Shown piece by piece: positions 48,044 through 57,879 of a DNA stretch of 64,000 nucleotides. Location of the stretch: the NCBI RefSeq assembly GCF_001700435.1, contig NZ_LYPC01000027.1, positions 1,170,433-1,234,432 on the forward strand, written 5' to 3'. Numbering within the stretch: position 1 is the first letter of the stretch; the number at the start of each line of letters is the position of its first letter. Source of the stretch: Paenibacillus pectinilyticus (GTDB taxonomy: Bacteria > Bacillota > Bacilli > Paenibacillales > NBRC-103111). Below the pieces are notes generated by a model. It was given only the letters and a program-made list of their open reading frames with translations, did no database searches and was not told the origin of the DNA. The position numbers were made by a program, and so were the translations under genes.

Positions 48044-49542
48044 AATTTTGGGTACGATTATCGCCAAACGATCAGGTTATTATAGCGCTTGCTCCGTTAT
48101 CGGTGGGACAGAAATTGACATTGGAGGATGGCTCTTCATTGATTCTCAAGGAGGATGTCTCGCAAGGTCACAAAGTTGCAACAGACTATTTCCCTGCAGG
48201 CCAGGACGTGCTAAAATTCGGTTATTCTATTGGCAAAGCCTCTATCGATATCGCGCCGGGTACATGGGTGCATACGCATAATTTAAGAACCGGATTGGAC
48301 GGTATCATGAATTACAGCTATGAGCCTACGGAAGATTTAAAATCATCTCTCAATCCGGCAGATGCGATCCGTACGTTTATGGGGTATGAGCGACCAAATG
48401 GAGATGTCGGTATACGCAATGAAATTTGGATCATAAATACCGTCGGCTGCATTAACAAGACATGTGAACGTTTGGCCCAAAAAGGTAACGTACGGTTCGG
48501 GGACCACGGGATAGATGGGATTTATCACTTCGCCCATCCGTTTGGATGCTCGCAGCTCGGTGACGACCTCAAATTTACGCAAAAGCTGCTGGCCTCTCTC
48601 GTTGGCCATCCGAATGCCGCTGGTGTGCTAGTCGTCGGGCTGGGGTGCGAGAACAATCAGATCGATTTGTTCAAGGATGCAATCGGAGTCTATGACCCTA
48701 AACGGGTTAAATTTCTAAGGTCGCAGGATGCGGAGGATGAAATAGAGGAAGGCTTAAAACTGATCGGAGAGCTGGTTAACTTTGCCTCTACATTCACCAG
48801 AAAGCCGCTCCCCGTATCGAAAATCAAGATTGGTCTGAAATGTGGGGGATCTGATGGTTATTCCGGAATAACGGCGAATCCGCTTGTCGGAGGGGTCTCA
48901 GACCGACTCATTGAGGCAGGAGGAACCGCCATTCTCACGGAAGTGCCCGAAATGTTTGGCGCGGAGACGATACTGATGAAACGGGCCTCGGATGAAGATG
49001 TATTCGGCAGGATTGTCGCTTTAATCAACGATTTTAAACAATATTACATACGGCACAACCAAGTCATCTATGAGAATCCATCGCCTGGTAATAAATCCGG
49101 CGGTATTAGCACGTTGGAGGAAAAGTCGCTGGGCTGCACCCAAAAGGGAGGCCATTCTCTTGTCACGGATGTGGTTCCATATGGTGAAAGAGTCGTCAAG
49201 ACAGGGTTGAATTTGCTTGAAGCACCGGGGAATGATCTGGTTTCTGTTACAGCTCTTACTGCTGCAGGTGCACACATCGTACTTTTCACGACGGGGAGAG
49301 GAACGCCGTTCGGAGGCCCTGTGCCCACCGTTAAAATTTCAACAAACTCGGAGCTCGCTCAGCGTAAAAGAAATTGGATCGACTTTAATTCCGGCCGGCT
49401 TCTAGAAGGCCATAGCATGGAGCAACTTGTAGATGAAATGTGGGAATCGATGATCGCAATCGCTTCTGGCGAGATGCGAACGCATAATGAGAAAAATGGG
49501 TTTAAGGAAATTGCTATTTTCAAGGACGGAGTGACTTTATGA
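48040..49542 (+). CDS. uxaA: Altronate dehydratase UxaA
   Basis: The 500-residue protein joins the N-terminal SAF domain (SVGQKLTLEDGSSLILKEDV, GHKVATDYFPAGQDVLKFGY) and the catalytic UxaA/GarD domain. The latter contains GYERPNGDVGIRNEIWIINT, HPFGCSQLGDD, GLKCGGSDGYSGITANPLVG and TGRGTPFGGPVPTVKISTN. It converts D-altronate to 2-keto-3-deoxygluconate. Translation starts at GTG 48040, overlapping the uxaB stop (GTGA), so the two genes are translationally coupled. Confidence 0.92.
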   Translation: MKFWVRLSPNDQVIIALAPLSVGQKLTLEDGSSLILKEDVSQGHKVATDYFPAGQDVLKFGYSIGKASIDIAPGTWVHTHNLRTGLDGIMNYSYEPTEDLKSSLNPADAIRTFMGYERPNGDVGIRNEIWIINTVGCINKTCERLAQKGNVRFGDHGIDGIYHFAHPFGCSQLGDDLKFTQKLLASLVGHPNAAGVLVVGLGCENNQIDLFKDAIGVYDPKRVKFLRSQDAEDEIEEGLKLIGELVNFASTFTRKPLPVSKIKIGLKCGGSDGYSGITANPLVGGVSDRLIEAGGTAILTEVPEMFGAETILMKRASDEDVFGRIVALINDFKQYYIRHNQVIYENPSPGNKSGGISTLEEKSLGCTQKGGHSLVTDVVPYGERVVKTGLNLLEAPGNDLVSVTALTAAGAHIVLFTTGRGTPFGGPVPTVKISTNSELAQRKRNWIDFNSGRLLEGHSMEQLVDEMWESMIAIASGEMRTHNEKNGFKEIAIFKDGVTL

Positions 49543-49888
49543 AGTATCTTAAAAGGCAAACAGTCTGACATTTGAAAAAGCAGGACGAGTTGCACTTATG
49601 ACTTTTACTCCATAAAATCAAGCTTCTCCTATTGAATAAGATATTTTCAAACGAGCCGCCTCATAAGGTGGCTCGTTGTCTTTTCAGGGAAAGGAATAAT
49701 CAGTTTATATTAGTGCAAATTATAATACTTTTATCTAAATACGTGAGTAAACAAATGGTGTGCTCAGTTACTTTGATATATTTGACTGCAGCGTCGTTAA
49801 TTGTATCCTCTCATAGACTAAATATTACCTAGTAGAGTAATATTGCAGTACGGCATTGACAATGTTCAACGATGAAGGAGCAAACTAA
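49543..49888 (+). other. Intergenic region with terminator at about 49650-49686
   Basis: ACGAGCCGCC and GGTGGCTCGT form a stem followed by TGTCTTTTC, ending uxaBA. The remaining ~200 bases are AT-rich and hold no gene. AAGGAG at about 49873 is the ribosome site for the next kinase gene. Confidence 0.65.
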
Positions 49889-51640
49889 ATGAAAAGACTA
49901 AAACTTTTATCATGGCGTAGATGGCGGCTTCAGACCAAGTTGATATTTTTGTACATTCCCCTTATCGTATTCCCTACCATGTTAGGATTTTATTTTTTTA
50001 CTTCTGCCTACAATACATCAAATCGCAATACCGCTACAACCTACTCGCAATCTGTTATTCAATACATGTCTGAAAAAATTGATTCGCAATTGTCCCACTA
50101 TGAAACAGTCAGCCGTCAAATATTTGATGACCCCGAATTACAACAGCTATTAACCCAGGCTCCTAAGACGCAGTACGAAATCATGAATCACAAAAATCAA
50201 CTCAACAATCGGCTTGATATTTTAGTTACAACTTCTGATCGTAAATATATTCGAGCCATCGTTTTTTTAACGCCTATTGGTCATTATGTATATGGAGAGG
50301 AAGCAGATTACAAGGATCAGCAGCCGGAATTTCTGAGTACGATTTCAAATAATGGTGGGAGTGTTGAATGGTTCCCCCCTTTACAATTTCAAAGCATATC
50401 AAAGACCTTCACCGCATTCCGCTTAGCACGCAGTATCCGTAATTTTGACCTTAAAGAAATTGGGAAAATGTACATGGTCATTGATGCGAAGTTGCTCCAG
50501 GATATTTTTAATGAGAGTAAACTAAGTAAAGAAGCAGCCATTCAAATTATTTCGGAAAATGACAGCCATAAGCAAATCATTGTAAGTAACAATAAGCCTG
50601 AATTTGGTCAAGGTAGAAAACCTATAATCATAGAAAATGCTCTTATACATAATGAATGGTCGCTAGCTGCATCGCTTCCTTTGGATGAATTATACACAAC
50701 CATTAGCAAGATGACCCAACTGGCTGTGTTAATAACCTTAATCTGTATAGCCATGGCACTATTGGCGACTTATTTCATTGTTATCGATGTTATATTGCCG
50801 ATTAAAAAACTTATGCAAAACATGAGACTGGGGATTAAAGGCAGAAATCCTTCCTCTTTAATAAAATTTAGAGGGGCAAGGGAAATCATAGAGCTTAACG
50901 ATACCTACATTTCTTTAATGTATGAAATATATAATCTCATCGGGGAAGTAGTAAAGAACCAAGCAAAAAAAAGAGAAGCCGAAATCAAGCTCTTACAAAA
51001 TCAAATCTCCCCGCACTTTCTATACAACACATTGAATTCCATTCGATGGATGGCATTAATTCAGAAACAAGATAATATCAAAGAAATGGTGGATTCACTA
51101 ACAAAGCTGCTATCGTATTCCATTAGAAACACGGATGAATTGGTCACGATCGGAGAGGAAATCGATGTGTTGAAGGACTATGCCAAAATTCAAAAGGTTC
51201 GATATCAGGATTTTATATTTGCAACAGAGATTGAGGAAGGGCTGGAATCCGTATATACATTAAAGTTTCTTATACAGCCGCTTATAGAGAACGCGCTTTT
51301 GCACGGCTTATCCTCAATTAATTGGACAGGCATCATCCATTTAAAAGTAAGGAGGGACTCGGACGTTCTTCTCATTCAGGTCATGGATAACGGCATCGGA
51401 ATGGATGAGGATACATTAGAGAATCTCCAAAGTAACTTAAAGCAAAAAAGCGGGATGAGAGAATCCAAGCACATTGGATTAACCAACATCCATGAGAGAG
51501 TGCGCTTACACTTTGGAGAAAGATTTGGAATCAAAATCAGCAGCGAATATAAAAAGGGGACATCTGTGAATTTATACCTACCTTTAATTTCGACAATAGA
51601 GGAGCGTGATTTTAGCTATGAGAACGGTAATGATCGTTGA
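49889..51640 (+). CDS. YesM-type membrane histidine kinase (locus C)
   Basis: The 583-residue protein has two membrane segments (LIFLYIPLIVFPTMLGFYFF and LAVLITLICIAMALLATYF), an extracellular sensor region between them, a HAMP-like linker and the kinase core. The phospho-acceptor His (about residue 376) lies in LLQNQISPHFLYNTLNSIRW. The N-box FLIQPLIENALLHG and GLTNIHERVRLHFGERFG follow. It overlaps the YesN gene by 23 bases. The partial kinase at 63466 is a close relative, sharing WRRWRL and YSQ/YIGEKID-type stretches. Confidence 0.92.
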   Translation: MKRLKLLSWRRWRLQTKLIFLYIPLIVFPTMLGFYFFTSAYNTSNRNTATTYSQSVIQYMSEKIDSQLSHYETVSRQIFDDPELQQLLTQAPKTQYEIMNHKNQLNNRLDILVTTSDRKYIRAIVFLTPIGHYVYGEEADYKDQQPEFLSTISNNGGSVEWFPPLQFQSISKTFTAFRLARSIRNFDLKEIGKMYMVIDAKLLQDIFNESKLSKEAAIQIISENDSHKQIIVSNNKPEFGQGRKPIIIENALIHNEWSLAASLPLDELYTTISKMTQLAVLITLICIAMALLATYFIVIDVILPIKKLMQNMRLGIKGRNPSSLIKFRGAREIIELNDTYISLMYEIYNLIGEVVKNQAKKREAEIKLLQNQISPHFLYNTLNSIRWMALIQKQDNIKEMVDSLTKLLSYSIRNTDELVTIGEEIDVLKDYAKIQKVRYQDFIFATEIEEGLESVYTLKFLIQPLIENALLHGLSSINWTGIIHLKVRRDSDVLLIQVMDNGIGMDEDTLENLQSNLKQKSGMRESKHIGLTNIHERVRLHFGERFGIKISSEYKKGTSVNLYLPLISTIEERDFSYENGNDR

Positions 51641-53204
51641 TGATGAGGCACTAGTTCGTGTAGGGTTGCAATCCATAATTGATTGGAACGCGAAGGGTTA
51701 CCAGTTGTTGGGTGCCTATAAGAATGGCCAGGAGGCTCTAGAAGCTATAAGGATTCAGGCACCAGATATCCTTTTAACCGATATCCGCATGCCGGAGATG
51801 GATGGATTAGAGCTGATCAGTGAAATACGAAGCAGCAACATAGAAATGAATATCCTTATTCTGAGCAGCTACGAGGAGTTTGAATACTTGCGTAAGTCTA
51901 TTCAGCTGGGGGTCCAGGATTACATACAAAAGCTCAGAATGGATCCGGATGAACTGCTCAACATTTTGGATAATCTTCCATATACCAAGCAGCCAAGGAA
52001 TTCAGGATTTGAATCAGAGCATCTATCCGAGATGAATGAGAAACAAGAGTTATTAGCAAGTACTCGGCAAATTAGTGGCATCCAAGTTAACAAGGATTTG
52101 GTCTATTTGGGACGGTATCTACTCCTATCGGAAAAGTGGAAAAGCAGCGGGGACAGGCTGGCATGGATCGTCATGATGCCTGTGCAGAGGGAAAGGCCCT
52201 ATTTGGAGTCCGAGTTGAAAGCGCTGTCTGTACTAATAACGGATATTATGGGACGTCTTAATGGTTTACAGTTTATCGGCATAGATGGGTTAGAGCTTCA
52301 TGGTGTTTTCATTACCGAGGGTCAAGACATGCGAGATCAACAGTATCGTCAATTAACTTCGGAACTAAAAGAATCCGTGCGTCACAATCTTAATATTGAG
52401 ATTATAATCGGAGGAAGTCAAATTTCTTTACTTACGACTTCTTTATCTAAGTTAAGAAAAGAAGCAGAACTCATGCTATTGCAAGGTTTTTATCACGGGC
52501 CTGGCGTCTATGTGGAAGATAAGGCATATGAGTTACGAGAACTAACGGAAGAGGAGTGGATGCTTTACCGGAAAGCGGTTCAGCCCTTTGTCATTAACCT
52601 TGATGTAGAAGGTCTGTGCCAATGGATGGGCAAGCATTTAACTTCACAGATCATGCAAATCCTACCTCAAGACGCCATACGTCTATGCCGGATTTTTTAT
52701 TATGCGATTGTGGAGCAGCTGCAATTCAGATATCCCGAGTATTATCACAAGGCTGAAGAACAGCTAAGCTCGTTTACGGTTGAAATGGAAGTATTGGATT
52801 TCCGATTAAGCTGGCAAGACGTTGTTGCAGTAACACAGAAGCTAATGATGGCGTGCTTGTCAGCCATACATAAGCTACAAGACAGAAGTCCTTGGGTTGA
52901 GGAAACAATTAATTACATGAATATTCATTATGGCGAATCACTCAGACTCGATGACATGGCAGAGAAAGTTCATTTTAGCGGCAGCTATTTTAGCCAAAAA
53001 TTTTATCAGGAAACGGGTCAGCACTTCTCAGATTACTTAGCACAAATTCGAATTAGGAAAGCCATAGAATTGTATAAGCAGAAGGATTTAGGAACGGAGG
53101 AGATTGCAGCGCAAGTGGGATATCCGAATGCGAATTATTTTACGAAAGTATTTAAGAAAGTTACGGGAAAAACGTTGTCGGAATATTTGGAACGTAAACG
53201 ATAA
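51618..53204 (+). CDS. YesN-type response regulator (locus C)
   Basis: From ATG 51618 the protein is 528 residues. The receiver domain starts MRTVMIVDDEALVRVGLQSI, with the phosphorylation site D55 in ILLTDIRMPEMDG and Lys in YIQKLRMDPDE. A long spacer of ~280 residues leads to the AraC domain (DDMAEKVHFSGSYFSQKFYQ, EIAAQVGYPNANYFTKVFKK). The start overlaps the end of the kinase gene. An in-frame GTG at 51606 is possible but would put residues before the receiver fold. It should control the importer at 53395. Confidence 0.92.
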   Translation: MRTVMIVDDEALVRVGLQSIIDWNAKGYQLLGAYKNGQEALEAIRIQAPDILLTDIRMPEMDGLELISEIRSSNIEMNILILSSYEEFEYLRKSIQLGVQDYIQKLRMDPDELLNILDNLPYTKQPRNSGFESEHLSEMNEKQELLASTRQISGIQVNKDLVYLGRYLLLSEKWKSSGDRLAWIVMMPVQRERPYLESELKALSVLITDIMGRLNGLQFIGIDGLELHGVFITEGQDMRDQQYRQLTSELKESVRHNLNIEIIIGGSQISLLTTSLSKLRKEAELMLLQGFYHGPGVYVEDKAYELRELTEEEWMLYRKAVQPFVINLDVEGLCQWMGKHLTSQIMQILPQDAIRLCRIFYYAIVEQLQFRYPEYYHKAEEQLSSFTVEMEVLDFRLSWQDVVAVTQKLMMACLSAIHKLQDRSPWVEETINYMNIHYGESLRLDDMAEKVHFSGSYFSQKFYQETGQHFSDYLAQIRIRKAIELYKQKDLGTEEIAAQVGYPNANYFTKVFKKVTGKTLSEYLERKR

Positions 53205-53352
53205 AAAATGGCATCATATTCAAGATCAAAAGCCTGAGAAGTTGTTAACCGCATGAAATACAGCATCAAACTACCGAGATTCGTTCATGGTTCGGGAGCT
53301 CATTGGGCGATACAATAAGACTGTAACCAAGAAGCAACAAGAATCAAGGTTT

Positions 53353-53366
53353 TGAAAGCGCTAAAA
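53353..53366 (+). promoter_or_regulatory. cre-like site before importer operon C
   Basis: TGAAAGCGCTAAAA carries the exact left half and centre of the cre consensus. It lies 30 bases before the binding-protein start, where CcpA would repress. Confidence 0.6.
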
Positions 53367-53394
53367 AAAACTTAAAGGTAAGGGGCGACCAGCA

Positions 53395-54750
53395 ATGAGA
53401 AGAAAAATGCAGATTATGACGGTATTGACACTTGCTACAAGTCTTGTAGCACTGTCCGCTTGTTCGAACTCAACCGGAGGTACAACTAAAGGCACTGCAA
53501 CAGCTTCACCAGGTGCGACTGACACCAAAAATGGTAAAACCGCTACTCCCGTCAAGCAAAAGGAACTGAAATTTTGGACGCATTATAAGGACACAGATCC
53601 GGAACAAAAGTGGTTCCAACAAATGGGACAACAATATACGGATACGGTGGATAAGAGCGTAAAAATTACCGTGGAGTCCGTACCATTTGATGATTACATT
53701 GGTTCCAAACTGATTTCTGCGTTCGCTGCTGGAGAAGGCCCGGACAATTTCCTAGTAGCTCCGCCTAATATGATGAAGTACTATAATGCAGGTATACTGA
53801 AAGACTTAACGCCTTACATATCTCCTGAAGCGAAAAAAGATTTCTCGCCAACTGCCTTCGATGTGACCACAGTTGATAGCAAAATTTATGGAATTCCTTA
53901 CGAGTCGGATTTGATTGGCCTGTATTACGACAAAGATTTGTTTGATAAAAACGGTCTAAAACCTCCGACAACTTGGGATGAACTCAAAGCTGCGGCCACC
54001 AAATTAAAGACCGACAAAAAGGCCGGGATTACGTTTGAAGTAAAAGCGTCTGACTTTGAAGTGTTTATGTTCTCGCCTTTCCTTTGGACGACCGGAGCAG
54101 ATGTCTTCACGGCGGATCGCAAACACTCCGCGCTTGATTCAGAAGGCGTTATTAAAGCGTTGAAGTTCTGGAGAGATTTGATGCAATCCGGTTTAGTGAA
54201 TCAGAAGCCGAGCAGAGGTGCTGATGATATCGGTATCATAGCTGAAGGTGAAACAGCTATGCAGGTTGACGGCAGTTGGGTTATGGGCAACCTTGAATCC
54301 AAATATGCGGATAAGAAAATTGGCGTCGTTCCGATTCCTATTCCAGCCGGTGGTAAAAAGGCAACGGTAGCTGGAGGCTGGAAGGTCGTGGCAAGCGCTC
54401 AAAGTAAAAATGCGGAGGATGCGGCGAAATTTGCTGCTTGGTTATTTGCTAGCAGTGATCCAGCTCGTTCTGTTGCTTGGGATTCTCAGGTTAAATTCGC
54501 TTTCCCTGTTAGACAATCTGTCTTGGCACAAGCAAAACCAGTCTTTGATAAAGGGCTGAGAAAAGACTTTACTGACAATATCTTAGGTACTGAAAAAGCA
54601 GAAATGCGTATCACACCTGAGGTATCCAAGATTTTGATTGATATGATTCAGAAAGCAATGTACAAGACAGATATGAGTGTCGAGGACATTGTAAAAGAAG
54701 CAAACACGAAATTGGAAGCTTTCTTGAAAGACTTTAAAGGTACTATGTAA
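53395..54750 (+). CDS. Extracellular solute-binding lipoprotein (locus C importer)
   Basis: The 451-residue protein has a lipoprotein signal, MRRKMQIMTVLTLATSLVAL, ending in the lipobox SAC. A Thr/Gly-rich linker and a family-1 sugar-binding fold follow (FWTHYKDTDPEQKWFQQMGQ, YGIPYESDLIGLYYDKDLFD, KPPTTWDELKAAATKLKT). AAGGGGCG precedes ATG 53395. A perfect hairpin after the stop separates it from the permeases. It delivers the sugar for the GH172 enzyme at 56593 (inference). Confidence 0.92.
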   Translation: MRRKMQIMTVLTLATSLVALSACSNSTGGTTKGTATASPGATDTKNGKTATPVKQKELKFWTHYKDTDPEQKWFQQMGQQYTDTVDKSVKITVESVPFDDYIGSKLISAFAAGEGPDNFLVAPPNMMKYYNAGILKDLTPYISPEAKKDFSPTAFDVTTVDSKIYGIPYESDLIGLYYDKDLFDKNGLKPPTTWDELKAAATKLKTDKKAGITFEVKASDFEVFMFSPFLWTTGADVFTADRKHSALDSEGVIKALKFWRDLMQSGLVNQKPSRGADDIGIIAEGETAMQVDGSWVMGNLESKYADKKIGVVPIPIPAGGKKATVAGGWKVVASAQSKNAEDAAKFAAWLFASSDPARSVAWDSQVKFAFPVRQSVLAQAKPVFDKGLRKDFTDNILGTEKAEMRITPEVSKILIDMIQKAMYKTDMSVEDIVKEANTKLEAFLKDFKGTM

Positions 54751-54764
54751 TCGTATGTAATTAA

Positions 54765-54801
54765 AGTAAGGCTTTTAATCGCAAAGATTAAAAGCCTTAC
54801 T
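54765..54801 (+). other. Perfect 16-base stem-loop between binding protein and permease
   Basis: AGTAAGGCTTTTAATC and GATTAAAAGCCTTACT pair fully around GCAAA. No T run follows, so mRNA stabilisation or partial attenuation is likelier than full termination. The same arrangement, with a different sequence, occurs at 25057. Confidence 0.75.
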
Positions 54802-54828
54802 AATTTACAGAAGGTCGGGTGATGGGAA

Positions 54829-55716
54829 ATGGAAAACATGTTAAGTAAACAAAGTAAAAATGAGATCGTAACGGCTTACACCATGCTGTTGCCAAATCTT
54901 GTCATTATGGCCATTTTTATTTTTTGGCCTATGATCTATGCCTTCTACGTGAGTTTGCACGAGTGGAACGGACTAAGCAAGATGACGTTTAACGGTTTTG
55001 ATAATTATGTTCATTTAGTAAAGGACAGCGAGTTTTGGCAATCCCTATGGATTACGGCTAAATATGCACTCTTTTTCGTTCCGGCAATTTTTATTATAGC
55101 TTTGTTGCTTGCTGTGCTGGTAAAATCGTTGCACGGTTTTACACAAAAAGTATTTCGAACCTCCTTCTTTCTTCCCTATGCGATTTCGCTCGTTATTGGT
55201 TCGTTAGTCTGGTCGTTTATGTATGATCCTATGCACGGGTACATAAATGGGATATTGCATGCAATTGGGATTGGGAATCAAAAGTTTTTAGTTTCCATTA
55301 CACAAGCCATTTATTCGGTTGCTGTTGTCGGGATCTGGCAGGTAGTTGGTTTTAATATGATCATCTTCCTGGCGTCCTTGAATGATATTCCAATCAGTTA
55401 TTATGAAGCGGCAGAAATAGATGGAGCGAGCTCCGTCCGGAAATTTTTCTCGATCACGTTTCCATTACTAAAAAACACGAATGTCTTTATTATCTTATCT
55501 ACAATGATTGGTTCTTTCCAAGTGTTCGACCAAATTAAGGTCATGACCGGTGGGGGACCTGCCAACTCTACAATGGTAACGGTATATTACATTTACCAGC
55601 ATGCGTTCCAAATTAACCAGCTTGGCTTTGCCACATCAGCGGCGTTTGCGTTATTTGTCATTATTATGGGGTTAACGCTTGTGCAGCTAAAAATAACGGC
55701 TGATAAGGATTCATAG
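54829..55716 (+). CDS. ABC sugar permease, MalF/UgpA type (locus C)
   Basis: The 295-residue protein has six membrane segments, opening AYTMLLPNLVIMAIFIFWPM, and the EAA loop YYEAAEIDGASSVRKFFSIT. GGTGGGPANSTMVTVYYIYQ is the conserved loop before the last helix. It starts behind GGTGATGGGA and is followed by the second permease a few bases after its stop. Confidence 0.92.
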   Translation: MENMLSKQSKNEIVTAYTMLLPNLVIMAIFIFWPMIYAFYVSLHEWNGLSKMTFNGFDNYVHLVKDSEFWQSLWITAKYALFFVPAIFIIALLLAVLVKSLHGFTQKVFRTSFFLPYAISLVIGSLVWSFMYDPMHGYINGILHAIGIGNQKFLVSITQAIYSVAVVGIWQVVGFNMIIFLASLNDIPISYYEAAEIDGASSVRKFFSITFPLLKNTNVFIILSTMIGSFQVFDQIKVMTGGGPANSTMVTVYYIYQHAFQINQLGFATSAAFALFVIIMGLTLVQLKITADKDS

Positions 55717-55744
55717 ATAGATGATTTGGGATGGTGAAGTTCGG

Positions 55745-56563
55745 ATGAGAAACAATAAGCTAAGTCAATATATATGGATTTGTGTGGGTGCGCTGCTTGC
55801 AGTTATGTTTATTTTCCCGATATATATTATGATTATTTCGTCATTGAAACCCGTTACACAAATATTCGATTTAAGGTTGATTCCGGATACGATTACATTT
55901 AGTAATTATTTGGATATATTCACGAAACAGAAGTTTCAAGTGTTTGTACTGAACTCTTCCATCATCTCGGTTTCCGTCACCGTCATTTCCTTACTTATCC
56001 ATTCCATGTCTGCCTTTGCGCTTGCCAGACTTCGGTTTCCAGGGAGGAAATTTATTTTTTTACTCATATTAAGTACGATGATGATCCCATTCTCCGTCAT
56101 TATGATTCCGCTGTTTATAACGGTGCGTTCCTTGGGATTAACAAATAACTTGCTTGGGGTCATATTGCCATCGATTCCCAGTGCGTTTGGTATCTTCTTG
56201 CTTAACCAATTTTTACTGGGCATTCCAACTGAGCTTGAGGAAGCAGCAAAGGTCGACGGAGCTTCGCTGTTTAGAATTTATAGATCGATTGCCCTGCCAT
56301 TATCCAAACCCATCTTATCGACTCTGGCAGCCATGTATTTTATAGGGAACTGGAACAATTATTTATGGCCCCTTATTGTAACTCCCGGCAGGAAGTTTTG
56401 GGTGATCCAGGTGGCTATCGCCAATTTCAAAGGTGAGCATGCTGTAGAATGGAATTTAATTCTTGCCGCATCCGTGGTGGCATCACTTCCAGTGATTGTG
56501 CTATTTATTTTCTTCCAACGGTATTTGGTGGAAGGTATTAAAATGACTGGTATCAAAGACTAA
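55745..56563 (+). CDS. ABC sugar permease, MalG/UgpE type (locus C)
   Basis: I choose ATG 55745, which has GGTGA seven bases upstream and begins MRNNKLSQYIWICVGALLAV. ATG 55721 in the same frame would add eight residues and has a poorer ribosome site. Six membrane segments follow, with the EAA loop ELEEAAKVDGASLFRIYRSI and the terminal FQRYLVEGIKMTGIKD. It forms the channel with the previous permease. As in loci A and B, no ATPase gene is present. Confidence 0.91.
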   Translation: MRNNKLSQYIWICVGALLAVMFIFPIYIMIISSLKPVTQIFDLRLIPDTITFSNYLDIFTKQKFQVFVLNSSIISVSVTVISLLIHSMSAFALARLRFPGRKFIFLLILSTMMIPFSVIMIPLFITVRSLGLTNNLLGVILPSIPSAFGIFLLNQFLLGIPTELEEAAKVDGASLFRIYRSIALPLSKPILSTLAAMYFIGNWNNYLWPLIVTPGRKFWVIQVAIANFKGEHAVEWNLILAASVVASLPVIVLFIFFQRYLVEGIKMTGIKD

Positions 56564-56592
56564 TAAAATGACTATGAAAAGGGGCATTTCAA

Positions 56593-57684
56593 ATGAATTC
56601 ATTTTTAGGTTTAAATCAATTATCCTTGTTATCCGATGCAAAAAGCCGTTGCATTTCTCCCGAAAACTTCAGCGGTGAAAAAGGCAAGGGAGGTATGGCA
56701 ACCGAAGGAACGGGTGCTATTCCCGCAGAGGGATTTGGGCAAGGTTGGAAAGTTTCCCCCAGTGTCGTTATTCAGCCAGGGCAAGAATTTACACTCGCCA
56801 GTATAGACGGACCCGGAGCCATACAAAGTATGTGGTTCGGGGGCGTTATTTCAAGAAATTATATCTTAAGATTTTACTGGGATCATCAGGAGCATCCTTC
56901 CGTGGAATGCCCGTTGTCCGATTTTTTTGCCTATGGTTGGTCGAATGTATCAGATGCATTTAAAGGCCCTTTTGCACAGTTGAACTCGCTGCCAGTGGTA
57001 GTCAATCCGAATCGGGGAATGAATTGTTTCTGGGAAATGCCGTTTCGCAAGCACTGCCGTGCCACCTTGGAAAACAGGGATACGAAGGAAATGGTCTGTT
57101 ACTACCACATGAATTATACGTTGATGAGTATTCCTGATAACGCCGCCTACTTCCATGCGTATTTCAATAGAACAAATCCGGTCCCTTATATGCAGGATCA
57201 TGTTATTTTACCCAAGATGACAGGAAAAGGACACTATGTGGGTACGGCGATGACTGCTGGGCTAAATGGAGCGGGAAATTGGTGGGGAGAAGGTGAAGTG
57301 AAGTTTTTCATCGATGGTGATGAGAAGTTCCCAACAATATGCGGCACGGGTACGGAGGATTATTTTGGTGGTTCGTATGATTGGGAAGTGGATGGCAAAT
57401 ACGTGACCTACTCAACTCCTTATATGGGCATGTACCATGTGGTTCAATCAAATGAACTGTACGCGCACCAGCAGAAATTTGCAATGTACCGCTGGCATAT
57501 TGTTGACCCTGTCCGTTTTGAACAGGATCTGTCGGTAACGATCCAGGATTTGGGATGGCGGGTAACCGGGAAGCAGTATTTGCCTCGTCAAGATGATATC
57601 GCTACTGTTGCTTTTTGGTATCAAGAACTGTCTTCCACGCCGCTTCCGAAGCTGCAAACCAAGGACGAGCTTGAGATTATATAA
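56593..57684 (+). CDS. GH172 (DUF2961) glycoside hydrolase, cytoplasmic
   Basis: The 363-residue protein is a single DUF2961 domain, now GH172 in CAZy, which includes difructose-anhydride-forming or -degrading enzymes and alpha-D-arabino- or fructofuranosidases (established knowledge). It shows GAIQSMWFGGV, YWDHQEHPSVECPLSDFFAY and GEGEVKFFIDGDEKFPTICG, then GTGTEDYFGGSYDW. The Glu in GEGE (about 233) and in GTGTED (about 254) have the spacing expected of the catalytic pair. There is no signal peptide, so it acts on sugars brought in by the importer in front of it. Confidence 0.88.
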   Translation: MNSFLGLNQLSLLSDAKSRCISPENFSGEKGKGGMATEGTGAIPAEGFGQGWKVSPSVVIQPGQEFTLASIDGPGAIQSMWFGGVISRNYILRFYWDHQEHPSVECPLSDFFAYGWSNVSDAFKGPFAQLNSLPVVVNPNRGMNCFWEMPFRKHCRATLENRDTKEMVCYYHMNYTLMSIPDNAAYFHAYFNRTNPVPYMQDHVILPKMTGKGHYVGTAMTAGLNGAGNWWGEGEVKFFIDGDEKFPTICGTGTEDYFGGSYDWEVDGKYVTYSTPYMGMYHVVQSNELYAHQQKFAMYRWHIVDPVRFEQDLSVTIQDLGWRVTGKQYLPRQDDIATVAFWYQELSSTPLPKLQTKDELEII

Positions 57685-57847
57685 CTAATTGCACGGCTGT
57701 TCGGAATATGCGCAGCAGTCCACATCAGTGAATCAAGCCACGGCTATTCCATCCAGTCCCAAAACTGACCGGTTCGGTATGGAGTTGCTCTGGAAGTGAG
57801 CAATGGCATATTGTGCTGTTACAATATAGACAGATTAATTAGTAAAG

Positions 57848-57877
57848 GAGCCATCCGATGCCGGATGGCTCTCTTTG
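57848..57877 (+). terminator. Rho-independent terminator, intron insertion site
   Basis: GAGCCATCCG pairs perfectly with CGGATGGCTC around ATGC, followed by TCTTTG. The group II intron begins at about 57880, directly behind it. Confidence 0.85.
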
Positions 57878-57879
57878 TG

